From NCBI RefSeq assembly GCF_009377175.1, contig NZ_VJZD01000019.1, positions 1 to 64,000 on the forward strand: a stretch of DNA of 64,000 nt. The letters run 5' to 3'. Of the stretch, positions 27,243 to 34,257 are shown one piece after another. Under the pieces are notes generated by a model that ran no database searches, was not told the DNA's origin, and saw nothing but the letters and a program-made list of their open reading frames with translations. The stretch comes from Streptomyces adustus. GTDB taxonomy: Bacteria > Actinomycetota > Actinomycetes > Streptomycetales > Streptomycetaceae. Positions within the stretch are counted from its first letter, which is position 1. The number at the start of each line of letters is the position of its first letter. The position numbers and the translations under genes were made by a program.

Positions 27243-27456
27243 GCGTCCCCCCTGAGTTGAACGTCAGGGTATCGGCGTGAGAACCATGGAATCTGATGTT
27301 CCGACCGTTTACGTAGCCAATGGTTCCTGCCGAACCACGGGGGAGGCCCGGCAGACCGAAGGCGACCGTTCAGGGTTCGGCACGGGGCGGCGGTCGACGA
27401 CTGCGACGAGCGGGTGCCGGGCGACGACGGCCTGCGGATCACTGATCGCGCTGTGG

Positions 27457-27906
27457 TCACGACTTGCGCCACTCGCCCAGCTCGCCAGGAGCCCCGGTCC
27501 GGATGAAGGTGTGCAGGACAGCCCATGCACGATCGACAGCCAGGACGAAGTCTCCACTGAACGCAGCCAGGTCATCCATGATCGGGATGTCGACCACATC
27601 GCCCGCCGAGGCGATGCCGTCACCGCCGAGCAGGTACACCCCTTCAGCGTCATCGAACAGATGAAGAACTGCTCGATCACCTTGAAAGCCCAGCGTCAGC
27701 AGCGGGAACTCGCTTTCCGGCAGCCCGACTTCGAGATATCCCCGGCCGCGGGAGCGCAGTTCGTGAAAGTGATGGGCCAGTTCCGTGATGTCTGAACGTC
27801 TCTCGACTGCGGGAAAACGTCCCGACTCAGGTGCAGTCGCCGCCCACGTCACGCTCACCCCTGCACCTTCAACGTGCATCCCGCCGGCCTGGGCGTCCTC
27901 GGTCAT
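27457..27906 (-). CDS. Imm1-like immunity protein
   Basis: A 149-residue acidic protein with the Imm1 pattern: an N-terminal strand, a helix ITELAHHFHELRSRGRG, LTLGFQGDRAVLHLFDDAEGVYLLGG, then DVVDIPIMDD and a final helix AWAVLHTFIRTGAPGELGEW. Imm1 proteins neutralise toxin domains delivered by polymorphic or contact-dependent toxins. No toxin gene is seen next to it. Its ATG overlaps the stop of the YCII gene as ATGA, an unexpected partner. Gene is 213 bp from the CHAT operon start, same strand, so it might be transcribed into it. Confidence 0.68.
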   Translation of the reverse strand: MTEDAQAGGMHVEGAGVSVTWAATAPESGRFPAVERRSDITELAHHFHELRSRGRGYLEVGLPESEFPLLTLGFQGDRAVLHLFDDAEGVYLLGGDGIASAGDVVDIPIMDDLAAFSGDFVLAVDRAWAVLHTFIRTGAPGELGEWRKS

Positions 27907-28460
27907 GCGGGCCGTCCGCCGAACTGCCAGTTGTGCACCTCGATTTCGGCGTACCGGTCCGGGGTCAGGACGGCGCGTGCCGTCTGCGGGTCCGGCGCCC
28001 GGAGCAGCACCGCTGTGCCGAGCCAGGTGCTGCCGTCGTCGGACAGCAGCGGCCCGTAGGCGATCAGGTCGTCCCGGTCGGTCGGCACCGCGAGGTCGGC
28101 GGCCTGCCCCGCGCCGAGGCCGAGCACCAGATACCGGTTGCCGCCACTGCGGCCGCCGGGGAAGTCCCACATGGTGCGGCCCAGCAGGTTGCGCCACCGT
28201 CGCAGCAGCACGTCCCGGTAGGCGCCGGCCTGGTAGTTCGGCTCGTCGAACGCGAAGGTACGGGCGGCGGCGGGGTCCGGCAGGTCGACGATGTGCACGC
28301 TTCCGGTGGGGGTGTCTCCGTCGTCGGCGAGGGTCGGACCCCGTGCGATCATCTCCTTCGCGTACCGGTCCATGTACGACCAGTGCTCTTCCAGCAGTTC
28401 GTCGCGCAGCGGCAGGGAGCCGGACCGGTCGCGGTGGTAGCAGAGGAACTCCATGTCCAT
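27903..28460 (-). CDS. YCII-related protein with two YCII-like halves
   Basis: A 185-residue protein in which each half resembles the YCII/DGPF ferredoxin-like fold: first half MEFLCYHRDR...HWSYMDRYAKEMIARGPTLADDGDTPTGSVHIVDLPD with AFDEPNYQAGAYRDVLLRRW, second half LVLGLGAG...YGPLLSDDGSTWLGTAVLLRAPDPQTARAVL. The conserved His-Asp pairing of YCII domains is recognisable in the first half (HWSYMD). Activity unknown; members are often linked to ECF sigma factors or to small-molecule turnover. Translationally coupled to the Imm1-like gene. Confidence 0.8.
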   Translation of the reverse strand: MDMEFLCYHRDRSGSLPLRDELLEEHWSYMDRYAKEMIARGPTLADDGDTPTGSVHIVDLPDPAAARTFAFDEPNYQAGAYRDVLLRRWRNLLGRTMWDFPGGRSGGNRYLVLGLGAGQAADLAVPTDRDDLIAYGPLLSDDGSTWLGTAVLLRAPDPQTARAVLTPDRYAEIEVHNWQFGGRPA

Positions 28461-28790
28461 AGGGTCTCTTCAAGGACGTCACCGGGGCGAGTGGGTTTTT
28501 GCTGTGAGGAGTGGTCGGCAGCCTCATCCGCAAGCACAGGTGTCGGCGTCGTGCGGCAGAAGGTCGAGGCGGGAGCGTTTCCAGCGCTGCCGACGCGCGT
28601 CCTCCGCCGTCGCGGCGGTACTCGTGTCCGTCGGGCTGCGCGCGGCCGGCCTGGCTCCCGGCGGCAGCCGGTTTGGGTGGCATGGCGGCCTTCCCCGGCC
28701 GCTGTGCCACCCACGCCGACTCTCATCACTCACCCGCTCACGACCGACGGGTCGCCCGACCGGGACCGGCCGCCGTCGCGTGCACGGGTG
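28461..28790. other. Intergenic stretch, no gene seen
   Basis: About 330 bp between the YCII gene start and the 3' end of the GH55-like gene, both on the minus strand. Frames here are arginine- and proline-rich shadows. It must contain the YCII/Imm1 promoter. Confidence 0.4.
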
Positions 28791-30590
28791 TCAGACGCCG
28801 GTGACGCCGTTCGAGTAGGACTTCATGTAGTACGTGGCGAAGCCGTTCTGGACCGGGTCGCCGGCCTTGTCGATGGCGTGCAGGATGCCCCCGCCACCGG
28901 CTCCGTTGAGGCAGACCGTCATGAGGTCGGTGAAGACGACGCCGGGCGTGTCGGGGACCTCGTAGGCGCAGTCGGTGTAGATGTCCGCGTTGAGGTTGAA
29001 GAAGCAGTAGCTGCCCAGGCCCCAGGCGTGGTGGTCGCGTACGCGGTCGCCGACCTTGTAGGCGGCGTAGCCGAGGGTGGAGCCGTGGCGCCAGGCGGTC
29101 TGGGTGGGCACGTCGTAGGGGTGCTCGTTCTGGAAGAAGTAGGTGCGGCCGTGCTCGCCCTGCCAGAGCACCTCGTACTTCTGGTAGTGCTCGACGAACA
29201 GCCCGTACGCGGTGACGTGGTCGCCGTTGACCACGATGCCGGTGTCGGCGGGGTTGACCGTCCAGCCCACGGTGTTGTCGAGGCCGTGGTCGGCGCGCCA
29301 GAGCCAGAGGTGGTCGAGGACCACGTCGTTGCTGTCGATCTGGACGCTGACGCCGGCGCCGCCGGGCAGCGCGCCGCCGATCCGGGCGACGATGTCGAAC
29401 AGCACGGTCGGGTCGGTTCTGTGCCGACGCCTGCTGCATCCGTGGCCGACGCGAAGCATGACCGGGGTGTGATGGGAGGCCGCCTCGAAGAGCAGGCCGG
29501 CGAGGGTGACGCCGGGGACGTCGGCGACCTCGATCACGGTGTTGCCGTGCGTGGAGCGCAGGGTGGTCAGGCCGAGACCGAGGACCACGGTGCCGGGCCT
29601 GTTCACGCGCAGCGGTGCGGAGATGTCGTAGATGCCCGGGGTGAACAGGAGGTGCTTGCCGGCCGACAAGGCCCGGTTGATCTGTGCGGCGGAATCGCCC
29701 GGCCTGGCCACATGGAAGTGCGACAGCGGGATGTTGTGTCCCTTGGCCGGTCCCTTCGCCCAGGTCGTGCCGGTGCTGTCGGTGCGCAGCGCGGGTACGA
29801 ACACCTGGTAGGAGCCGTGGCGGTCCACGGTGAGGAAGGGCTTCTCCCGGATCACCGGGGTGCGGTCGACGGTGGTGTGCGGCGGGGTGGGGAAGGACTG
29901 CGCCGGGGAGCCTTGGGTGCCGACGAACACCATGTTCCAGTTGGCGCCGTTCCAGCTGCCGAAGGTGTCGTTGCGCGAGAGCCACTGCTGCTGGGAGCCG
30001 GACTCGACCTGTCCGTCCACCACGCTGTCGGCGAGGAAGCCGCCGCTGGACCACCGGTTGCCGGGCGGGCTCGGCCACAGGGTCATGTCGCCCTTGATGT
30101 GGACGCGGCGCATCGGCGCGGCCTGGGCGACCGCCCAGCGCTCCAGTCCGTCCGGCGGCACGATGGTCAGGTTCTCCGCGGCGCGCCAGAAGTTCTGGGT
30201 GCCGTTGCCGTCGAACCACTGCGCGTCGACGGTGACATGACCGTTGATCACCACGTCGGACGGGCTCGCGCCCAGGCCCAGGACGTGGGTGTAGAAGCCG
30301 ACGTTGATGTCGACGGTGTAGGTGCCCGGCAGGAAGGCCAGAGCGAAGCGCTCGTCGCCGAACTGGTTGGACTCCTGGACGGCGAACACGGCGTCGACCT
30401 TGGCCTGAATCGACGCGTCGCTCATGGACGGATCGAAGACCAGGACGTTCGGGCCGAGCGCGGTGGAGCTGTGGCCGGGCCGGTGCGAGTCGGCGGCCGA
30501 CGCGAACGCCTGTCCCGAGCTGATACCGCTGATGAGCGGCACCGACGCAGCGGCCGCCCCGCGCAGCACACCACGACGAGAGGGAATCAT
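28791..30590 (-). CDS. Tat-exported GH55-like beta-helix protein (often misnamed adenylyl cyclase)
   Basis: A 599-residue secreted protein. The start SRRGVLRGAAAAS is a twin-arginine signal with a hydrophobic stretch and AxA site near residue 33. The mature protein has a double right-handed beta-helix pattern like GH55 beta-1,3-glucanases: FLPGTYTVDINVGFYTHVLGLG, HLLFTPGIYDISAPLRVNRPGTVVLGLG (the second helix), then VQIDSNDVVLDHLWLWRADHG and GIVVNGDHVTAYGLFVEHYQKYE. Streptomyces homologues are annotated as adenylyl cyclase without basis in the sequence. Start ATG 30590 has GGAGAG 8 bp upstream. Two LacI-type palindromes lie upstream, suggesting sugar-responsive repression. Confidence 0.85.
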   Translation of the reverse strand: MIPSRRGVLRGAAAASVPLISGISSGQAFASAADSHRPGHSSTALGPNVLVFDPSMSDASIQAKVDAVFAVQESNQFGDERFALAFLPGTYTVDINVGFYTHVLGLGASPSDVVINGHVTVDAQWFDGNGTQNFWRAAENLTIVPPDGLERWAVAQAAPMRRVHIKGDMTLWPSPPGNRWSSGGFLADSVVDGQVESGSQQQWLSRNDTFGSWNGANWNMVFVGTQGSPAQSFPTPPHTTVDRTPVIREKPFLTVDRHGSYQVFVPALRTDSTGTTWAKGPAKGHNIPLSHFHVARPGDSAAQINRALSAGKHLLFTPGIYDISAPLRVNRPGTVVLGLGLTTLRSTHGNTVIEVADVPGVTLAGLLFEAASHHTPVMLRVGHGCSRRRHRTDPTVLFDIVARIGGALPGGAGVSVQIDSNDVVLDHLWLWRADHGLDNTVGWTVNPADTGIVVNGDHVTAYGLFVEHYQKYEVLWQGEHGRTYFFQNEHPYDVPTQTAWRHGSTLGYAAYKVGDRVRDHHAWGLGSYCFFNLNADIYTDCAYEVPDTPGVVFTDLMTVCLNGAGGGGILHAIDKAGDPVQNGFATYYMKSYSNGVTGV

Positions 30591-30649
30591 GGACACGGCT
30601 CTCCCTGCATAGGGTGAATGGACGGGACCGTCAACCGGCCCCCGATCTC

Positions 30650-30663
30650 TGAGAGCGCTCTCA
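30650..30663. promoter_or_regulatory. LacI-type palindrome upstream of GH55-like gene
   Basis: TGAGAGCGCTCTCA is a perfect 14-bp palindrome 60 bp before the start codon. It closely resembles the operator of the cellobiose regulator CebR (TGGGAGCGCTCCCA), so a LacI-family sugar repressor encoded elsewhere probably binds here. Confidence 0.65.
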
Positions 30664-30721
30664 GCCACGAAGTGAATCACCGTGTCTGGGGATGGTCAAT
30701 GCGCCTGCGGCAAAAGGGATT

Positions 30722-30731
30722 TGAGCGCTCA
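30722..30731. promoter_or_regulatory. Second GAGCGCTC palindrome
   Basis: TGAGCGCTCA, a 10-bp palindrome with the same core as the 30650 site and 72 bp centre-to-centre from it roughly. Might be an auxiliary operator for looping. Confidence 0.4.
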
Positions 30732-31283
30732 TCAGGGGTTGTGCGTGCCCGTGTGAGCCCCTGAGGGCGGCAGGAGTGCTCTCGCGTCCGCGCTGACGCA
30801 ACCGACGGACTGCGCGGCGGGCGCATCGCGGCCGGGGTCCGGGACCTGGGCCTGGGGGCGCGCCGGTGTTGCGGCGCTGTCGAGCGGACGTGCGCGTTCG
30901 GCGAGCTTCTGCGCGCACCCGTCGCGCACAGGCTGGAAGGTGGCCCGCTCCAAGGCGGAGCTACACGGCTAGGACCGGGTCCTGGTTCCCACCGTCGACG
31001 GGCAATGGACGGTCCTCCGGATGCGGGATCTGCGGGAGGCTGGGTCGAGCAGCCTCCCGTCGCGGGGCAGGCGCGGATCCGTTCCATCGCCTCCTGGTGT
31101 GCCGGGCATGTGAATACCGTGCAGGAGGGCGCAGGACGTCGTGGGGGATCGGGGTATGGGGACTGTAGATGAGGTGGTGGGCGCCCAGCCGGGTCGGGCC
31201 CCGGATCAGGATGCGCCCACCACTCTGGCCGAGCAGCACCTGGATCGGTGCTCCGGGCTCCGTACTCTTGTCGACCTCGCAGG
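30732..31283. other. Intergenic stretch, no confident gene
   Basis: About 550 bp. Frames on both strands lack recognisable protein patterns. The distal part probably belongs to the GH55-like gene's upstream region; the rest may be decayed sequence. Confidence 0.4.
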
Positions 31284-31721
31284 TCAGCCCTCGGAAGGAC
31301 GAGGGGCGCGCAGGTGCGCCCGTTCCTTCAGCTCCTCCTCGTCGACCAGCCTGAGCATCGGCTGACCCGGCGCGCACACCATGGTCACCACGAACCTGGT
31401 CGGTGCGTCCGACAGAGCGTTGCCGTCCTGGTAGTGGATCACGTCGCCGCCTGGCTCCCAGAACGTCCCGCCGGCCTCGACCACCCGCTCCGGCTCACCC
31501 TCGAGCTCGAACCGGACAGCGCCGCCCATCACATAGCCGAACGCCGGGCCCGAGTGGCGATGCGGAGGGAGACCGGGGTGACCGGGCGGCCAATCGACGA
31601 GGATCGTCATCGCCGAACCGCCTTCGGGAAAGAAGGGCGGAGTGACCTCCTGGAGCAACTTCACTTCGGGCGGCAGGGAAATCTCGTGGGTGCTTTCGTG
31701 CTCAGGGTTCTTCGCTGACAT
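31284..31721 (-). CDS. Cupin-domain protein
   Basis: A 145-residue single-domain cupin. Motif 1 reads PHRHSGPAFGYVMGGAVRFELEGE (two His and a Gly-rich turn) and motif 2 reads FWEPGGDVIHYQDGN (Pro-Gly then His), so a metal centre can be formed by the three His. N-terminal residues 1-30 are extra. Members bind metals and act as small dioxygenases, isomerases or sensors; a substrate cannot be chosen here. Lies at the left border of the ECF41 island but without that promoter. Confidence 0.85.
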   Translation of the reverse strand: MSAKNPEHESTHEISLPPEVKLLQEVTPPFFPEGGSAMTILVDWPPGHPGLPPHRHSGPAFGYVMGGAVRFELEGEPERVVEAGGTFWEPGGDVIHYQDGNALSDAPTRFVVTMVCAPGQPMLRLVDEEELKERAHLRAPRPSEG

Positions 31722-31944
31722 GTTTCACACCTCCGTAGGCCCCGAAGTCCCAGCTCGGACACCGGCCGCAAGGCAGCGCTTCAGGGCTTCGTGGCCGCGG
31801 TCCTGTTCAGCTGGCGGAGGCGAGGCCGGCGCCCGCGGCAGGGTGTCGATCTCGGAGAGCGGGGTTGTGGTCGACGGTGGAGACTCACGCGTAGCCGATG
31901 CGCGTGTGTCGGAATCTATCGTCCGGGGCATTCATCGACGTTGA

Positions 31945-32175
31945 TTTCCGACGCGAGTTGCCGACACTGCCCACCCGCGGTTCGTGAACCGGGTCGTCCC
32001 GGTCGGGACCGTACTGGAAGGCGCCCGCGTCCTGGCCGCCGAGACGCTGGTGGCATCGCCCACCTCTTTCCGTGCCTCCTTCCAGGTCATGGCGGAGACG
32101 GAAGGTATCCCGGACACCGTGGAACCCATCGACGGGATGACCGCTTTCGCCCGGAAGCGCCGACCTCGGTGGAGC
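31945..32175 (+). pseudogene. Enoyl-CoA hydratase (crotonase) 3' remnant
   Basis: The frame reads VNRVVPVGTVLEGARVLAAE, then SPTSFRASFQVMAETEGIPDTVEP, and ends GMTAFARKRRPRW. These are the C-terminal blocks of crotonase-family enzymes (the xGMTAFxxKRxPxW end is diagnostic), but about 20-25 residues are missing between TVEP and GMTAF, and the whole N-terminal two thirds with the oxyanion-hole Gly loops is absent. A TGA lies just upstream at 31942. GC-rich third positions show it was coding. It is a decayed gene. Confidence 0.65.
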
Positions 32176-32280
32176 AGCGCCGACAGGAACCGACCTGCCC
32201 TTCTCGACCGGCGGACCGCCGCGCCGACGACCGGCGCCCATGTGCCCTCGCGGACAGGGCGGATATTGCCTGGTGCGGCA

Positions 32281-32919
32281 CTAGCCGGAGGCGTGGTCCT
32301 GGGGTCTCGGCGTGCCGGGCGCGAATTCGGTCCGGTTCCAGAGACGGAGTTTGTCGGGGTTGAGGACGACCCAGATGTGGACCACGTGAGGGCCCGCGAT
32401 GTCGAGGCTGATCACGGCTGCGACATGGTTCTCGTAGCGCACGACGAGCCCTGTCCGCCCGTTGACGGAGTGAGGGACCATCGTCGTGTGCGGGTGCCCG
32501 GCGAGCAGGGTGAGCAGACTGCGGGCGACCTGCACACGGCCGTCGACCGGTCGGGTCGGGCTTCGCACCTTCCCGCCGCCGTCGAAGAGGGCGGTGACGT
32601 CGGCCGCCAGCAGGGACGCCAGCCGGCCGCTGTCCTCGTCGGCGCACGCTTCACCGAACGCGCGGACCACGAGGTCGTGCTGGCGGGCCGTTGTCGTCCG
32701 GGCTCGTCGGACGCTCAGGCTGTGCCGGGCACGCTCGGTGAGTTCGGCGCACTCCCGTTCGGGCTGGCCCACGACGTCGGCGACCGCTTGGGGTGCCCTA
32801 CCGAACATGTCGTTGAGGGCGAAGGCTGTCCGCTCGCCCGGGGACAGGGCTTCCAGCGCGTCGAGGAGGACCTGGCTCATCGCCTCCTCGAAGGAGTTGT
32901 CGTTATCGGCCTGATCCAT
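32281..32919 (-). CDS. Sigma-region-4 plus SnoaL protein (ECF41-like sigma factor lacking region 2)
   Basis: A 212-residue protein, about 90 shorter than an ECF41 sigma factor. Residues 15-75 are a sigma-70 region 4 helix-turn-helix (LLDALEALSPGERTAFALNDMFG, then VADVVGQPERECAELTERARHSL). Residues about 85-205 are the SnoaL-like C-terminal domain typical of ECF41 (LVVRAFGEACADEDSGRLASLLAADVTALFDGGGKV, ending WVVLNPDKL). Region 2, which melts the -10 and binds core polymerase, is absent, yet the gene has a perfect GGAGG 7 bp before ATG. It may be a remnant or a regulator that binds -35 elements without core. An ECF41-type promoter lies 136 bp upstream. Confidence 0.8.
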   Translation of the reverse strand: MDQADNDNSFEEAMSQVLLDALEALSPGERTAFALNDMFGRAPQAVADVVGQPERECAELTERARHSLSVRRARTTTARQHDLVVRAFGEACADEDSGRLASLLAADVTALFDGGGKVRSPTRPVDGRVQVARSLLTLLAGHPHTTMVPHSVNGRTGLVVRYENHVAAVISLDIAGPHVVHIWVVLNPDKLRLWNRTEFAPGTPRPQDHASG

Positions 32920-32947
32920 CCCGATTCCTCCCTCGTAACGAGAGGTC

Positions 32948-32979
32948 CGGTGACCGAGACCGCGATCGCTCGGTCACCG
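32948..32979. repeat. Inverted repeat in the leader of the truncated sigma gene
   Basis: Perfect 11-bp arms CGGTGACCGAG and CTCGGTCACCG with a 10-nt spacer, between the ECF41-type promoter and the GGAGG of the truncated sigma gene. Could be a terminator/attenuator or an operator. Confidence 0.5.
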
Positions 32980-33054
32980 ATGAGCCGGTCTTGGGTGGTG
33001 CCTTCTTTCGGGTCCGAGGAGCCGCCACTTCCGCATCGGCGCTCCTGACAAGCT

Positions 33055-33081
33055 GACCGTACAGGCGGCGATCGTGTGACA
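33055..33081 (-). promoter_or_regulatory. ECF41-type promoter in front of the truncated sigma gene
   Basis: On the minus strand TGTCACA (33081-33075) and GGTC (33058-33055) are separated by exactly 16 bp, as in the three other copies in this island. AGGAG and an ATG (33036) follow closely, opening a 20-codon frame that stops before the truncated sigma gene. Confidence 0.7.
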
Positions 33082-33126
33082 CCTCACTCACCGTGCTGGT
33101 GATACCTCACTCACCATGCTGGTGAC
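33081..33126. repeat. Two tandem 23-bp repeats with inner dyad
   Basis: Units 33081-33103 and 33104-33126 differ at two positions; each begins ACCTCACTCACC and contains TCACC-N5-GGTGA. Adjacent to the -35 of the 33055 promoter, so they could be binding sites for a regulator. Confidence 0.55.
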
Positions 33127-33189
33127 ACCTCCGCCGGGCACGCTCACCGCAGGGGAGGAACGGCGAGGCGGTTACGCCGGAGACGACCC

Positions 33190-33228
33190 GTCCGTGCCAC
33201 AGCAGTCTGTGACTGCTGTGGCACGGAC
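33190..33228 (-). terminator. Perfect 17-bp hairpin downstream of AhpD copy 1
   Basis: Arms GTCCGTGCCACAGCAGT and ACTGCTGTGGCACGGAC enclose CTGTG. It lies 87 bp past the stop of the left AhpD gene and would end its transcript before the truncated sigma gene. Confidence 0.65.
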
Positions 33229-33314
33229 AGGTGCCGAGGGTGGTCGACCCTCTGGCGACAGACCTGGGACGGCACAAGGCCGACAGGCTCCGCCGCGCGC
33301 CTGTGCGCGCAGGC

Positions 33315-33785
33315 TCAGCCGAACATGCCGACCTGGTAGTCACCGGCCGGCTGGCGGTTGATGACGTTGATGCGGTTGTAGGCGTTGATCAGTGCGATCA
33401 GCGAGATCAGTGCGGCCAGTTCGTCCGCGTCGTAGAACTTGGCGGCGCTGGCCCACGCCTCGTCCGTCACACCGGTCGAGCCGTCCGCGATGCGCGTGCC
33501 CTGCTCCGCCAGCTCCAGCGCGGCGCGCTCGGCATCGGTGAAGACGGTGGCCTCGCGCCATGCGGCCACCAGGTTCAGGCGCTGCTGCGTCTCTCCGGCT
33601 GCCACGGCCTCCTTGGTGTGCATGTCGGTGCAGAAGCCGCAGCCGTTGATCTGGCTGGCGCGGATCTTGACCAGTTCCTGGGTGGCGGTCGGCAGGGCCG
33701 GATCGATCACCTTGGCGGCCGAGTTCAGATGCCTCATGACCTTTCCCGCGAGGCCGTTGCCGAAGTAGTCGATGCGTGCGTCCAT
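33315..33785 (-). CDS. AhpD/carboxymuconolactone decarboxylase-family protein, copy 1
   Basis: A 156-residue peroxidase-like protein. TQELVKIRASQINGCGFCTDMHTKEA carries the CxxC redox pair and the downstream His of AhpD-type alkylhydroperoxidases. The rest is helical (RLNLVAAWREATVFTDAERAALELAE; LISLIALINAYNRINVI). Start ATG 33785 with GAGGAG upstream. Its promoter at 33827-33853 is the ECF41 type. It is about three-quarters identical by eye to the copy at 37533. Carboxymuconolactone-decarboxylase-type genes are the known conserved partners of ECF41 sigma factors. Confidence 0.92.
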   Translation of the reverse strand: MDARIDYFGNGLAGKVMRHLNSAAKVIDPALPTATQELVKIRASQINGCGFCTDMHTKEAVAAGETQQRLNLVAAWREATVFTDAERAALELAEQGTRIADGSTGVTDEAWASAAKFYDADELAALISLIALINAYNRINVINRQPAGDYQVGMFG

Positions 33786-33826
33786 GATGGAATCTCCTCA
33801 CACGGTGAACGGGGTTACGGCCTATT

Positions 33827-33853
33827 GACCGAGCACCCTGACGGTTTGTGACA
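33827..33853 (-). promoter_or_regulatory. ECF41-type promoter of AhpD copy 1
   Basis: Minus strand TGTCACA (33853-33847), 16-bp spacer, CGGTC with GGTC at 33830-33827; the ATG is 42 bp downstream of the -10 block. Confidence 0.8.
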
Positions 33854-33983
33854 CGAGGCCACCGTCCTTGCGGCTGCCGGGAGGGTCTTCCTTTCTGTGC
33901 GCTTGCTGCGCCATGAGGAAGGGGCCTGCCGTCCGCGGTGCGGACGGCAGGCCCAGGTGCGGGTGAGGGCCGTCACTCGACGG

Positions 33984-34257
33984 TCACCGCTGCCGAGCGA
34001 GCCAGTCGGCGAAACGGGTCTCCGCGATGTGGGCGTCCGGGCCGGGCAGCAGGGTGTCCTCCTGCAACTCCGCACCGAAGTAGCGGGAGTGCACGTCCGT
34101 CACCACCTCACGGGGGTCGTTCTTCGCGGCCAGGCCCTTACGGATCACTTCGTCCAGTGGGAACGTGTCCGGGCCTGCCACCTCCACCACACCGTTGACC
34201 GGTGCGCCGACGGCTGTACGTTGCGCTGTTTGCTGCCTGGTCAGGGATGCGCACGGG
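33984..34257 (-). pseudogene. NAD(P)-binding SDR/NmrA-type oxidoreductase 3' remnant
   Basis: The last ~75 codons of an NmrA-like/atypical SDR gene: VNGVVEVAGPDTFPLDEVIRKGLAAK, then REVVTDVHSRYFGAELQEDTLLPGPDAHI and RFADWLARQ. This is the usual C-terminus of that family, whose full length is about 250-290 residues with an N-terminal GxxGxxG that is absent here. The fragment begins right behind the stop of the flavoprotein gene, so the 5' part was deleted. Such oxidoreductases are also typical ECF41 partners, supporting a once larger ECF41 locus. Confidence 0.65.

Noticed and set aside
28791-30590. Adenylyl cyclase, the common database name for this family
   Set aside because: The sequence shows a Tat signal and beta-helix pattern of a secreted glycan-active protein; no cyclase motif is visible.
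27831-30617. A 928-codon plus-strand frame across the YCII and GH55-like genes
   Set aside because: Antisense shadow; spans two clear minus-strand genes.
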